64,000 nt of DNA from Alphaproteobacteria bacterium (GCA_028289285.1 JANQRF010000004.1:62001-126000); one strand, 5' to 3'. Positions 51,579 to 60,771 are shown, numbered from the stretch's first letter. The notes: generated from the letters alone by a model not told the origin. Numbers and translations: made by a program.

Positions 51579-52163
51579 ATGGGCGATGATATTCAATCCG
51601 TATGTGTTTATTGTGGGTCTTCTTCCAAAGTGGATGAAGTTCACAAGAAAAGCGCCGTTGATCTGGGCAAGGCGCTGGCAGGGCAAGGCTGGAGCGTTGT
51701 CTATGGCGGCGGGCGCGTCGGGCTGATGGGGCTTGCAGCAGATGCAGTGCTCGAAGCCGGCGCTAACGTTATCGGAATTATCCCATCCCATATCCAGGAA
51801 CGTGAGATTGAACATACAGAGCTGACTGAACTGCATGTGGTGGATTCCATGCATACGCGCAAACAAATGATGGTCGATAAGTCTGATGCGTTTGTCATTC
51901 TGGCTGGAGGCTTAGGAACGCTGGATGAGTTTTTCGAGCTTTTGACCTGGAAGCAGCTTGGCCTGCATGATAAAGCCATTGTCGTGTGCAATATTGACGG
52001 GTACTGGGATAAATTGCTGGGGACGATCGATCATCTGGCCGAGAAAGGCTTTATGCGCCCTGAAGATAAGGCTTTTCGCATCGTGGAGCGTGTCGAGGAT
52101 GTCATTGAGGCCCTCAAAAAAGCGCCAAAACAAACCATTGATCCTAAAACCAAGTGGATCTAG
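51579..52163 (+). CDS. LOG-family protein (cytokinin riboside 5'-monophosphate phosphoribohydrolase type)
   Basis: This 194-residue protein has the Rossmann fold signatures of the LOG family: VYGGGRVGLMG at 42-51, MHTRKQMM with Arg94-Lys95 and LAGGLGTLDEFFE at 108-120 (AGG in place of the usual PGG). LOG enzymes cleave nucleotide monophosphates, releasing ribose phosphate. It is a single gene between an LprI-like and a diguanylate cyclase gene. Confidence 0.9.
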   Translation: MGDDIQSVCVYCGSSSKVDEVHKKSAVDLGKALAGQGWSVVYGGGRVGLMGLAADAVLEAGANVIGIIPSHIQEREIEHTELTELHVVDSMHTRKQMMVDKSDAFVILAGGLGTLDEFFELLTWKQLGLHDKAIVVCNIDGYWDKLLGTIDHLAEKGFMRPEDKAFRIVERVEDVIEALKKAPKQTIDPKTKWI

Positions 52164-52319
52164 TGCGTTCAATTTAGCCGGTATTTTACGTATTGTTTTA
52201 AGGGTGTTTTAAGTCGGACCGTGTTTTAATACTATTTAGGAGTAGGGTCTTTATTCTCTTTCACCTGCCATACAGGTGTGTTTAATAAAAGAGCAATCGA
52301 AAACGCGGAAATTTAAGCC
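52164..52319. other. Leader of the diguanylate cyclase gene
   Basis: This 156-base gap contains the hairpin CACCTG-CCATA-CAGGTG near 52262 and no T-run or known riboswitch. No coding sequence is apparent. Confidence 0.35.
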
Positions 52320-53339
52320 ATGTATGATCACGATATTGATCAAGCCAAAGAAATTCACGCCAAGGTGCTCAAGCATCTTGAGGCGAATGACCTGCCTTGC
52401 TCGCCGCGCTTTTATGAAGTGCTCTATGTCTTTTTCGGCAGTCTGAATACAGATTTACGTGAAGAACTTTCAGGCGCTGTCAAAGGCGGATTTTTAGACG
52501 CAGAGATTCTGACCGATGCCTATGAAAGATATCTGAGCGACGGGCGTCATGAAGAGCTTGTCGAAAAAGCAGGCAATGAAATTCAAAATACGCTTTCCGA
52601 TGTGACCGGTCTTGTCGGTAATATGCGCGGGGCGACAACCGAATATAGCGGGACCCTGAAAGATGTCTCCGAAAAAATCAGCCAGGTTGATAATACGGAT
52701 GACATTAAAGCGCTGATGGAAAGTGTCGCTGAAGATACAACCAAAATGCTGGCGCATAACCAGGAACTTGAACTTCAGCTCGATCAATCCACGCAAGCGA
52801 TGGAAACGCTGAAAAAAGACCTCGAACGGGTCAAGCGCGAAGCCATGACCGATGCGCTGACGGCTATTTCAAACCGGAAAGCTTTTGATGAAACATTAGA
52901 TCGCATGCTTTCAAAAGCTGAAAATGAAGGTGAGACATTTTGCCTGCTTCTTTTGGATATTGATCATTTTAAAGCCTTTAATGATAATCACGGCCACCAG
53001 GTTGGAGACCAGGTCTTGCGTCTTGTTGCCAAAACACTCACGGATGGGATTAAAGGCCGGGATAAAGCTGCCCGTTATGGCGGGGAAGAGTTCGCAATTA
53101 TCTTGCCCGAATCCAATCAAAAAACAGGCATGATTGTCGGCGAAAATTTACGCAAAGCGCTTGCCCAAAAAGAGATCATCAACCGTGCGACAGGCGAAGC
53201 GCTGGGGCGCATCACCATGTCGGTCGGTGTCGCTGAATATAAGAAAGGCGAAGTTGCTGATTCCCTGATCGCGCGCGCGGATACAGCGCTTTATAACGCC
53301 AAAAATAACGGCCGTAATCAGGTCAGCGCTGCGCTTTAA
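52320..53339 (+). CDS. Diguanylate cyclase (GGDEF domain)
   Basis: This 339-residue cytoplasmic protein makes cyclic di-GMP. The C-terminal GGDEF domain has the signature ARYGGEEFAIILPES (GGEEF at about 254-258), preceded by LLLLDIDHFKAFNDNHGHQVG. The allosteric I-site position reads KGRD rather than RxxD, so product inhibition may be weak. The N-terminal half is a helical sensor-like region without a known domain and with a coiled coil at about 145-175. No membrane segment is evident. Confidence 0.92.
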   Translation: MYDHDIDQAKEIHAKVLKHLEANDLPCSPRFYEVLYVFFGSLNTDLREELSGAVKGGFLDAEILTDAYERYLSDGRHEELVEKAGNEIQNTLSDVTGLVGNMRGATTEYSGTLKDVSEKISQVDNTDDIKALMESVAEDTTKMLAHNQELELQLDQSTQAMETLKKDLERVKREAMTDALTAISNRKAFDETLDRMLSKAENEGETFCLLLLDIDHFKAFNDNHGHQVGDQVLRLVAKTLTDGIKGRDKAARYGGEEFAIILPESNQKTGMIVGENLRKALAQKEIINRATGEALGRITMSVGVAEYKKGEVADSLIARADTALYNAKNNGRNQVSAAL

Positions 53340-53352
53340 AATCAAAAATTTC

Positions 53353-53604
53353 TTATCTTGTTTTTTGGGTCTCGATAAAAAAGTCAGATAATTTCATGTT
53401 TAGTGCACTTGCAATGCGCGTAAGTTCTTCAAGCCTTAAAGCACCTTTTCCCATTTCATAACGGTCAAGTGTATTCGTGTGCAGTCCGGCTTTGTGCGCT
53501 AATTCTTGTAAAAGCATTTTTCTACCGTGCCGCTGAAGATGGATATGTGTTCCAATCGTTTTACGCAAAGTACGCAGTTGTTCGCGTGTTTTCAGCGTTG
53601 TCAT
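53353..53604 (-). CDS. XRE-type regulator
   Basis: This 83-residue helix-turn-helix protein (LLQELAHKAGLHTNTLDRYE, then LRLEELTRIASALNMKLSDF) has GGAGG five bases before the ATG at 53604, so I prefer that start to the longer open frame. It is divergent from a second XRE gene at 53694; a 16-base palindrome lies between the two starts. Confidence 0.8.
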   Translation of the reverse strand: MTTLKTREQLRTLRKTIGTHIHLQRHGRKMLLQELAHKAGLHTNTLDRYEMGKGALRLEELTRIASALNMKLSDFFIETQKTR

Positions 53605-53619
53605 GACAGCCTCCATTTT

Positions 53620-53635
53620 ACGCCACATATGGCGT
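53620..53635. promoter_or_regulatory. Palindrome between divergent XRE genes
   Basis: ACGCCA-CATA-TGGCGT is a perfect 6-base-arm palindrome 16 bases upstream of the minus-strand start, partly overlapping its expected control region. It is a natural operator candidate for one or both regulators. Confidence 0.6.
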
Positions 53636-53693
53636 GTAATGCGAACTATATATCGTGCATTCTGGGCCTGCAAGAAGTAATATATTTTACATA

Positions 53694-53936
53694 ATGAAAA
53701 TAAAGAAAGAAACAGGCGCGCTGGTGCGCAAATACCGCATTCAGGCCGGTCTGGCCCAGGAACAGCTTGCGTCCGACGCAGGCATTTCGCACAGATTTTT
53801 GCAAAAGATTGAAGCGGGGAATAACCTGCCTTCTCTCGTTACTCTTTTAAAGCTTTCATATGCTTTAAAAATTACCCCGGAAAAATTTATTTCCCCTATC
53901 TGGAAAGAGTGGGTCAAGAGCCAAAAAAGTAAATAA
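53694..53936 (+). CDS. XRE-type regulator
   Basis: This 80-residue helix-turn-helix protein (LVRKYRIQAGLAQEQLASDA, then ISHRFLQKIEAGNNLPSLVT) starts at ATG 53694, with the frame open to 53655. It ends immediately before the hydrolase gene, whose ATG follows its stop without a gap. It could regulate that gene and be its operon partner. No strong ribosome binding site is seen. Confidence 0.75.
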   Translation: MKIKKETGALVRKYRIQAGLAQEQLASDAGISHRFLQKIEAGNNLPSLVTLLKLSYALKITPEKFISPIWKEWVKSQKSK

Positions 53937-54689
53937 ATGGAAGATAACTGGCAAATTACAACGCAGGATGGTTTTACACTCCACGGGCTTTTAAATCACG
54001 CGGTAAGCGATGAAAAAACACCGGAGGCCTGTATCATTATTATTCACGGCCTGGCCGGGAATCCCCATGAATATCTGCATGAACGCGCTGCGCGGTTTTT
54101 CGTAGAAGAAGGCTATGATGTGATCCGGCCATATCTGTATGGCGGAGAAAACGGCCGCGCGCTGGTTGATTGCACGCTTCAGACCCATGCGCAGGATGTC
54201 AAAACCGTTTTAGACAATATCAAAGGAAAGTATAAAAAACTTTTCCTGATCGGTCACAGCTATGGCGGCCCGTCTATTATGATCGCTCAGCCTGAAAATA
54301 TTACAGCGGTGTCGCTATGGGATCCAAGCTTTAACCTGCCTGCCCTGTGGGAGATGAGCCCGCCGCAGGAAGTTTTGGGCTTAAATGTTGTGCGCTTTGG
54401 CGGTGTCGATCATTTACTTGGACAGGAGCTGATCGAAGAAGGGCGAAGCCGGTATAACGAAGCAGAATGTCTGGAACTGTCTAAAAGTTTTTCAGCCCCT
54501 ATTCAGGTGATCGGCGCGGATGAAAGTGATGAAGCGCATCTCTATGCGCAATGTGAACTGAGCTGGCATTCAGGCTATGAAGGTCAAAAAGAATGTATCA
54601 AGATTGCAGGCGCAGATCATATGTTCGTGCGGGGCCGGAGCTGTGATGAACTTTTAGATGCCACGCTGAAATGGTTTAAGCAGTTTTAG
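53937..54689 (+). CDS. Alpha/beta hydrolase
   Basis: This 250-residue protein shows the strand-turn IIIIHGLAGNPHEYLHERA, the nucleophile elbow GHSYGGPS and a C-terminal Asp/His region (GADESDEAHLY, ITGADHMFVRG-like IAGADHMFVRG). The substrate is unknown; an esterase or lipase role is likely. It abuts the XRE gene upstream and the uvrD-type helicase gene one base downstream. Confidence 0.85.
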   Translation: MEDNWQITTQDGFTLHGLLNHAVSDEKTPEACIIIIHGLAGNPHEYLHERAARFFVEEGYDVIRPYLYGGENGRALVDCTLQTHAQDVKTVLDNIKGKYKKLFLIGHSYGGPSIMIAQPENITAVSLWDPSFNLPALWEMSPPQEVLGLNVVRFGGVDHLLGQELIEEGRSRYNEAECLELSKSFSAPIQVIGADESDEAHLYAQCELSWHSGYEGQKECIKIAGADHMFVRGRSCDELLDATLKWFKQF

Positions 54690-54690
54690 C

Positions 54691-56907
54691 ATGTCTGATT
54701 TTGTTCTGAGTGAAGATCCGTATCACGCCCCTGCCTATATGGAGGGGTTAAACCCGCCGCAGCGTGAAGCGGTGGAAACACTGGACGGGCCTTTGCTGGT
54801 GCTGGCGGGGGCAGGGACAGGCAAGACCCGCGTTCTCACCACACGGCTGGCCCATTTAATGCGCACGCGCAATGTATTTCCCGGGCAGATTCTAGCCGTG
54901 ACCTTTACCAATAAAGCGGCGCAGGAAATGAAGAGCCGAGTGAGTGATTTGCTTGGCGGGCAACCTGTCGAAGGCTGGTGGCTGGGGACGTTTCATGCGC
55001 TGGCAGCAAGAATGCTGCGCAATCATGCCGATTTAGTCGGGCTTGAAAGCGGGTATACGATTCTTGATCAGGATGATTCTGTCCGGCTGATGAAACAGCT
55101 GATGGAAGCAGAAAATATTGATACCAAAAAATATCCGCCGAAAGTTGCCGCCGATATCATTTCGGGCTGGAAAGATAAAGCCAAAATCCCGGCCGATATC
55201 ACGGCGGGTGATGCCGGCGAGTTTGCAAACGGCAAGCTGCACATTCTTTATGCGCGTTACCAGGAGCGGCTAAAAACGCTCAATGCCTGTGATTTTGGTG
55301 ATTTGCTATTGCATATGATCACCATTTTAAAAGACCCAAGACATGCCGATATTCTGGCCGATTATCACCGCCGCTTTCAGTATCTTCTGGTCGATGAATA
55401 TCAGGATACAAACACGGCGCAATATTTGTGGCTGCGGTTATTGGCGCAGGGATCAAATAATATTTGCTGCGTCGGGGATGACGATCAGTCCATCTATGGC
55501 TGGCGCGGAGCGGAGGTTGATAACATCCTGCGGTTTGAAAAAGATTTTCCAGGTGCAAAGATTATCCGCCTTGAAGAAAATTACCGTTCAACCGGGCATA
55601 TCTTAAATGCGGCCAATAATATCATCGCCAATAATGAAGGTCGGCTTGGCAAAAACCTGTTCACGAGCGCAGGGCAAGGGGAAAAGATTACGCTGCGGGG
55701 CCTCTGGGATGGGGAAGCCGAAGCGCGCTGGATCGGGGAAGAGATTGAAAATCTTCAAAGCAAAGGGCGCGCTTTAAACGAAATTGCGGTTCTGGTCCGG
55801 GCAGGGTTTCAAACAAGGGAATTTGAAGAACGCTTTATCCAGCTTGGGCTGGCTTACAGGGTTATCGGCGGCCCACGCTTTTATGAGCGCGCGGAGATTC
55901 GCGATGCGCTGGCTTATTTGCGGGTGGTCAATCAAAAGGCGGATGATCTGGCGCTGGAGCGGATTATCAATGTGCCTAAACGCGGTATTGGCGATGCGAC
56001 TGTGCAAACGCTTTACACCCATGCGCGCAGTAAAGGGATTTGCCTGTATGATGCAGTGCTTGATCTGACCCAAACAGATGAGCTGCGCCCGAAGGTTAAA
56101 ACCACATTGATGAAACTCATTGATGATTTTGAGCGCTGGCACTCGCTGGTCACGACCATGCATCACGGCGAGCTGTGCGGTATGATTTTGGATGAGGCGG
56201 GGTATACGGCGATGTGGAAGGCGGATAAATCTCCTGATGCGCCGGGCCGTCTTGAAAACCTCAAAGAACTGACAAGCGGGATGGAAGAATATGAAAGCCT
56301 TCCGGCCTTTTTAGAACATGTCGCGCTGGTTCTTGAAAATAATAATAACGCGGCGCTGGATGCCGTCACGCTGATGACCTTGCATGGTGCAAAAGGTCTT
56401 GAATTTAATGTCGTGTTTTTGCCTGGATGGGAAGACGGGCTGTTTCCTTCCCAGCGCACCATGGATGAAAACGGAATGAAGGGCCTGGAAGAAGAGCGCC
56501 GCCTTGCCTATGTCGGGATTACGCGCGCGCGCGAAAAGTCTTATATCTCTTATGCGGCGAACCGGCGTATGTACGGGCAGTGGGTGAACGCTATTCCATC
56601 ACGTTTTGTCGATGAGTTGCCCGAAGATCATATCGAGGCGGAAGTGGAAAGCGGGCTCTATGATCCGGGCCGTTCCGCGCACTGGGATTCAAAAGGCTTT
56701 GAAGGTCATATTCAGACCGCCCGGCGGGTGCAGCCAGAGCAAAGTCATTCAGAGCAGGGCTATGGCCGCGGCGATAGGGTGTTTCATGACAAATTCGGGA
56801 TGGGGACGGTGATCCATGTTGAGGGATCAAAGATAGATATTAATTTTGACAAAGCCGGACACAAACGTGTTGTTGATAGTTTTATTCAGCCTGCGGATTC
56901 TCTTTAG
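54691..56907 (+). CDS. uvrD: ATP-dependent DNA helicase, UvrD/PcrA family
   Basis: This 738-residue superfamily 1A helicase unwinds DNA 3'-5' in repair and replication. Motifs seen are Q-motif/NPPQREAVET, Walker A LAGAGTGKTRVLTTR (about 39-53), II VDEYQDTN, III DDDQSIYGWRGA, V TLHGAKGLEFNVVFLPG and VI EERRLAYVGITRARE. A C-terminal PcrA-like domain (DRVFHDKFGMGTVIHVEGSK) is present. The stop TAG lies in palindrome copy C. Confidence 0.95.
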   Translation: MSDFVLSEDPYHAPAYMEGLNPPQREAVETLDGPLLVLAGAGTGKTRVLTTRLAHLMRTRNVFPGQILAVTFTNKAAQEMKSRVSDLLGGQPVEGWWLGTFHALAARMLRNHADLVGLESGYTILDQDDSVRLMKQLMEAENIDTKKYPPKVAADIISGWKDKAKIPADITAGDAGEFANGKLHILYARYQERLKTLNACDFGDLLLHMITILKDPRHADILADYHRRFQYLLVDEYQDTNTAQYLWLRLLAQGSNNICCVGDDDQSIYGWRGAEVDNILRFEKDFPGAKIIRLEENYRSTGHILNAANNIIANNEGRLGKNLFTSAGQGEKITLRGLWDGEAEARWIGEEIENLQSKGRALNEIAVLVRAGFQTREFEERFIQLGLAYRVIGGPRFYERAEIRDALAYLRVVNQKADDLALERIINVPKRGIGDATVQTLYTHARSKGICLYDAVLDLTQTDELRPKVKTTLMKLIDDFERWHSLVTTMHHGELCGMILDEAGYTAMWKADKSPDAPGRLENLKELTSGMEEYESLPAFLEHVALVLENNNNAALDAVTLMTLHGAKGLEFNVVFLPGWEDGLFPSQRTMDENGMKGLEEERRLAYVGITRAREKSYISYAANRRMYGQWVNAIPSRFVDELPEDHIEAEVESGLYDPGRSAHWDSKGFEGHIQTARRVQPEQSHSEQGYGRGDRVFHDKFGMGTVIHVEGSKIDINFDKAGHKRVVDSFIQPADSL

Positions 56908-57025
56908 ACCTGCCATCGTTTTATTTATGCTGCGTTGCTGCGTTGCTGCGTCGCTGCGTCGCTCATGTACCACTTGTACACTTCGCTCCTTGCGCCTAGC
57001 CTAAATAAAACGCTGTTTGGTCTAG
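56904..57025. repeat. Dispersed palindrome, copy C (after uvrD)
   Basis: This is a 122-base copy. The left TTAGACC supplies the uvrD stop and the right GGTCTAG supplies the stop of the convergent DUF1223 gene. Its left arm has an expanded run of GCGTTGCT/GCGTCGCT units, absent in copies A and B. Confidence 0.85.
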
Positions 57026-57906
57026 GGATTTAAGTCAATTTGTTCTGAGTCTTTTCCGGATTGGGTTTCTTTTTCTTCCGGTTTTTTGCGCAGGCGGTAA
57101 TCGCTTAATTTTCCGGCGGCATAAATATCAGAGCCGTTTGTTTCGTGAATAAGGACAACATAGCCGCCGCGTTCGTTATCTTGCGGCGGTTCGGGCACAG
57201 CCACTTCAATCGTGCGGGATTCGCCATGCCATTTGGCAATATGCTTTGCTTTTTTCACGACATTTGAAAAACGTAAAACACGTTCCTGGTCATCCCCGTC
57301 ACGGACTTTTTGAATCATGTAATCCTGATAGCGGATCAGCCAGACACTGAATGAATCCTGTAAATCTATACGAAAGCCGCGCGGCGCCTGTGGAAGTGTT
57401 ACAAGGACCTTGTCTTTGGCCCCCCAGCGTAAATCCACCCAAAGTGGATGAAAGAGCGCATTTTCGCGTATGGCCAAAAGCCGCTCATAAAAGACATGCA
57501 GGCGGTTATTGTTAATCTGATTTGCGCCGTCAATGACGGTGTAGGGGATTTTGATATCCGCACTATCCATCCGGCCTGCGCTTTTATAGGCCCATTGCCG
57601 GTACGTGCAGGCTTCCAGGCCTGTTGGATTATTTAGCGTATTTTCATCCCAGTATTTTACATGACAACTCAGCGCAATCACATTCGGGTTTTTGGCGATA
57701 TCATATAAAATCCGGTCGGCGATCATGCAGGCGCTGCAGTTCGATGAAGTGAAAACTTCGATAATCACCGGATGGTTTTCATCAATCCAGGCCCCCTCTG
57801 TCGTATCTTCAATGGCGGCGCGGACATGCGTGCCTATGCCAAAGGTTAAAAACACACAGAAAAAAGCGCCGAGAAGAAAAAAGACTTTTCGAATGGGAAA
57901 GCTCAT
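57022..57906 (-). CDS. DUF1223 protein, thioredoxin-like and exported
   Basis: This 294-residue protein has an N-terminal signal (VFFLLGAFFCVFLTFGIGTH) followed by the DUF1223 fold: VIIEVFTSSNCSACMIADRI, with a CSAC redox-like motif, then HVKYWDENTLNNP and YTVIDGANQINNNR. The start at 57906 is chosen because the signal begins there; the frame is open to 58200. The function of DUF1223 is unknown; a periplasmic redox or copper link is speculative. Confidence 0.88.
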   Translation of the reverse strand: MSFPIRKVFFLLGAFFCVFLTFGIGTHVRAAIEDTTEGAWIDENHPVIIEVFTSSNCSACMIADRILYDIAKNPNVIALSCHVKYWDENTLNNPTGLEACTYRQWAYKSAGRMDSADIKIPYTVIDGANQINNNRLHVFYERLLAIRENALFHPLWVDLRWGAKDKVLVTLPQAPRGFRIDLQDSFSVWLIRYQDYMIQKVRDGDDQERVLRFSNVVKKAKHIAKWHGESRTIEVAVPEPPQDNERGGYVVLIHETNGSDIYAAGKLSDYRLRKKPEEKETQSGKDSEQIDLNP

Positions 57907-57984
57907 GGTTCTATTGTGCCATAAAAGAGGATGAAAAAGCACGTTTTTCGTGCCTATATCCCTAAATTTAAAGGATTTTTGGCC

Positions 57985-58959
57985 ATGACACTCTCTTCCA
58001 GAACAGCCTGTATTTTCGGCGGGACCGGTTTTATCGGCCGTCAGATTGTGCGCGAACTGGCCCGCCAGGGCGTGCGTATTAAAGTCGCCAGCCGGGTGCC
58101 CGAGCGTGCTTATGATCTGCGGCCATCCGGAACAGTCGGGCAGATCGTGCCGTTTGCCTGTGATTACAAAGATGAAGGTTCCGTCCGTGCAGCGGTGCAA
58201 GGATGTGATTTTGTCGTTAATTGTATCGGGATTTTATTCGAAAAAGGAAAATCAAACCGGTTTGATAAAATTCATACGGAATTGCCCGCCCGCATTGCAG
58301 GCGCGTGCGCAGATGAAAAAGTAGACCGCTTTGTTCATATCTCTGCACTTGGCGCCGACGAAAGCCAGTCCAAATATGCGAAAAGCAAACTGGCCGGAGA
58401 GCAGGCGGTTTTAGAAGCCTTTCCAAAGGCCACGATTTTACGGCCAAGCGTGGTGTTTGGCCCGGATGATAATTTCTTTAACATGTTTGCAAAGCTTGCT
58501 GTGATCGCCCCGGCGCTGCCTTTGATCGGCGGCGGGCAGACAAAGTTTCAGCCGGTTTATGTTGGTGATGTCGCTGATGCGGTAATGGCTGCGCTCACCC
58601 GCGCGGCGATCGGTGATCAAAACCCGCAAGGTAAAATTTACGAACTTGGCGGGCCGGATATACTGAGCTTTAAAGAAATTTATGAAACGTTATTTGAACA
58701 AACGGCGCGGCGGCGCGCGCTGATTTCCCTGCCCTGGGGGCTGGCGAAATTTCAGGGCGCGGTGATGAATGCGTTTATGCCCACGCCTTTGCTGACGGCC
58801 GACCAGGTTGTATCGCTGAAAACCGATAATGTCGTGGCAGAAGGTGCGCTGACACTGGCGGATCTGGGCGTGGAATCCACAGCTTTATCAACCATTTTGC
58901 CCACATATCTGGCCCGCTTTAAGCCGGGCGGGCGCTTTCACGGCAAAAAGGCCGCATAA
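57985..58959 (+). CDS. Complex I NDUFA9-like NAD(P)-binding protein
   Basis: This 324-residue extended short-chain dehydrogenase-like protein has the Rossmann motif FGGTGFIGRQIV near residues 10-21 and matches NDUFA9-type accessory subunits of complex I, common in alphaproteobacteria: SALGADESQSKYAKSKLAGE, ATILRPSVVFGPDDNFFNMF and VYVGDVADAV. The start at 57985 has AAGGA upstream. It probably binds NADPH; in this cell it may stabilise complex I. Confidence 0.9.
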   Translation: MTLSSRTACIFGGTGFIGRQIVRELARQGVRIKVASRVPERAYDLRPSGTVGQIVPFACDYKDEGSVRAAVQGCDFVVNCIGILFEKGKSNRFDKIHTELPARIAGACADEKVDRFVHISALGADESQSKYAKSKLAGEQAVLEAFPKATILRPSVVFGPDDNFFNMFAKLAVIAPALPLIGGGQTKFQPVYVGDVADAVMAALTRAAIGDQNPQGKIYELGGPDILSFKEIYETLFEQTARRRALISLPWGLAKFQGAVMNAFMPTPLLTADQVVSLKTDNVVAEGALTLADLGVESTALSTILPTYLARFKPGGRFHGKKAA

Positions 58960-59015
58960 AATTGCCTTAATCCTGCCCTTGGCAGGCAGAGGCTGTTTAG
59001 GCTATTTATATCCTT

Positions 59016-59957
59016 ATGAAATATCTCTTTGGGTTCATGAGTATCTGCTTCATCTGTCTGGCCGTTCTTCCGGCGCAGGCACGCGATATGCGCATTGCGG
59101 CCATTGTTAATGAAGATGCGGTTTCTCATGCAGATGTGGAAGATCGGATGCGGATGATTATTGCCTCCTCCGGCCTGCCCAATTCAAAAGATGTGCGTGC
59201 ACGGGTTGAACCGCAGGTGGTTGATTCCCTGATTGAAGAACAGCTTAAATTACAGGAAGCTGCACGCAATGATCTGGATGTAACAGATGAAGAAGTAGCA
59301 AGTGGCTTTAAAACCATTGCCGATCAAAATAAATTCAGCGTGGAACAATTTACAGATATTATGCGCCAGCAAGGCGTGAATAAAGCTACACTGGAACGGC
59401 AAATCCGCGCACAAATCGCCTGGACGAAAGTGGTGCGGGAAGTTTTGCGCCCGCGCGTGCGGGTCTCGGCCAATGATGTCGAAGCGCGTATGAACCGGAT
59501 GCGCCAGAATGTCGGCAAGACAGAATATCTCACAGCTGAAATTTTCCTGCCGATTGAAGAGGCCAAAAAAGAAAAAGAAATCCGGGATCTGGCCGTGCAG
59601 CTTGTCCGGGAAATCAGGCAGAATAAAGCGCCGTTCCCGGCTGTCGCTGCCCAGTTTTCAAAAGCGCCGGGCGCCGCTGAAACAGGCGGGATGATCGGCT
59701 GGATACAGGAAGGCCAGCTTGAAGATAAGTTGAATGATAAACTGGCAACACTCGGCCCCGGTCAGGTGAGCGATCCTGTCAAATCAACACTTGGATATCA
59801 TATTCTTTTGCTGCGCGAAAAACGCGTGATTTCCGAAGAGACATTTCCCCAGCAAGATGTGTTGATGAATCAGATCGGCCTGGAACGTCTTGACCGTGTG
59901 CAGCGCCGTTACCTTTCCGATCTAAAGGCAGCAGCCTATATTGACCGCCGTGGATGA
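59016..59957 (+). CDS. surA: SurA-like periplasmic peptidyl-prolyl isomerase
   Basis: SurA chaperones outer-membrane proteins. The 313-residue protein has a signal peptide (FGFMSICFICLAVLPAQARD), a SurA N-terminal domain (DMRIAAIVNEDAVSHADVED) and one parvulin domain (about 170-265, LTAEIFLPIEEAKKE ... LGYHILLLREKR). It lies directly before ksgA with a small overlap, as in the usual lptD-surA-pdxA-ksgA order but without pdxA. Confidence 0.9.
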   Translation: MKYLFGFMSICFICLAVLPAQARDMRIAAIVNEDAVSHADVEDRMRMIIASSGLPNSKDVRARVEPQVVDSLIEEQLKLQEAARNDLDVTDEEVASGFKTIADQNKFSVEQFTDIMRQQGVNKATLERQIRAQIAWTKVVREVLRPRVRVSANDVEARMNRMRQNVGKTEYLTAEIFLPIEEAKKEKEIRDLAVQLVREIRQNKAPFPAVAAQFSKAPGAAETGGMIGWIQEGQLEDKLNDKLATLGPGQVSDPVKSTLGYHILLLREKRVISEETFPQQDVLMNQIGLERLDRVQRRYLSDLKAAAYIDRRG

Positions 59958-60771
59958 TTTGCCGCCGCTGCGCGATGTGATCGCCGCGCATGATTTGCGC
60001 GCAGAAAAAAAGCTGGGACAGAATTTTCTTCTCGATCTTAACCTGACAGAAAAAATCGCCCGCCAAGCCGGTGATCTCTCGGGCGTGCATGTCTTTGAAA
60101 TCGGGCCCGGCCCGGGCGGACTGACCCGCGCGCTGGTGAAGAGTGACGCAGCCCATATCACAGCGATTGAATTTGACCCGCGCGCGGTAGAGGCGCTTCA
60201 AGACTTAAAAGAAGCTGCACAAGGGCGGCTAGATATTGTTGAGGCAGATGCGCTTAAAGCAGACCTTTTACCTTTGGCCAAAACAGGTCAGATCGCGGTT
60301 GCCGCCAACCTGCCTTACAACATCGCAACGCCTTTACTGATTCAATGGCTGGAGATGATATATGATCATCCGGGCCGTGTGCGCTCTATGACGCTGATGT
60401 TTCAAAAGGAAGTCGCGCAGCGCATTACAGCGCAGGTAAAAACAAAATCTTACGGACGTCTCTCTGTTCTTTCGCAATGGCTGTGTGAGACAAAAATCTG
60501 TTTTGACCTGCCGCCTGCTGCTTTTACACCTGCCCCAAAAGTCACATCCTCTGTTGTCCAGTTTGTGCCAAAGGAAAAAGAACAAGATGCGCCTGCTTTT
60601 AAGGCAGTCGAGAAAATCACGGAAGCAGCCTTTGGGCAGAGGCGTAAGATGATCCGCTCCTCTTTGAAAGACTATGCCGATCTTTTTGAGGATTGCGGGT
60701 TGGATGAAACGAAACGCGCGGAAGAATTGAGCGTGGATGATTTTATAAAGCTGGCTAAAGCCCGTCTTTAA
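59941..60771 (+). CDS. rsmA: 16S rRNA dimethyladenosine transferase KsgA
   Basis: KsgA dimethylates A1518 and A1519 (E. coli numbering) of 16S rRNA. The 276-residue protein shows KKLGQNFLLDLNLTEKIARQ, VFEIGPGPGGLTRAL and the catalytic NLPYNIATPL motif. The start is uncertain: TTG at 59941 has AAGG twelve bases away, GTG at 59950 is an alternative. Both overlap the end of surA. It ends 17 bases into the convergent gmk gene. Confidence 0.93.
   Translation: MTAVDDLPPLRDVIAAHDLRAEKKLGQNFLLDLNLTEKIARQAGDLSGVHVFEIGPGPGGLTRALVKSDAAHITAIEFDPRAVEALQDLKEAAQGRLDIVEADALKADLLPLAKTGQIAVAANLPYNIATPLLIQWLEMIYDHPGRVRSMTLMFQKEVAQRITAQVKTKSYGRLSVLSQWLCETKICFDLPPAAFTPAPKVTSSVVQFVPKEKEQDAPAFKAVEKITEAAFGQRRKMIRSSLKDYADLFEDCGLDETKRAEELSVDDFIKLAKARL

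Noticed and set aside
58980..58996. CTGCC-CTT-GGCAG hairpin before surA as terminator
   Set aside because: No T-run follows and the stem is short.
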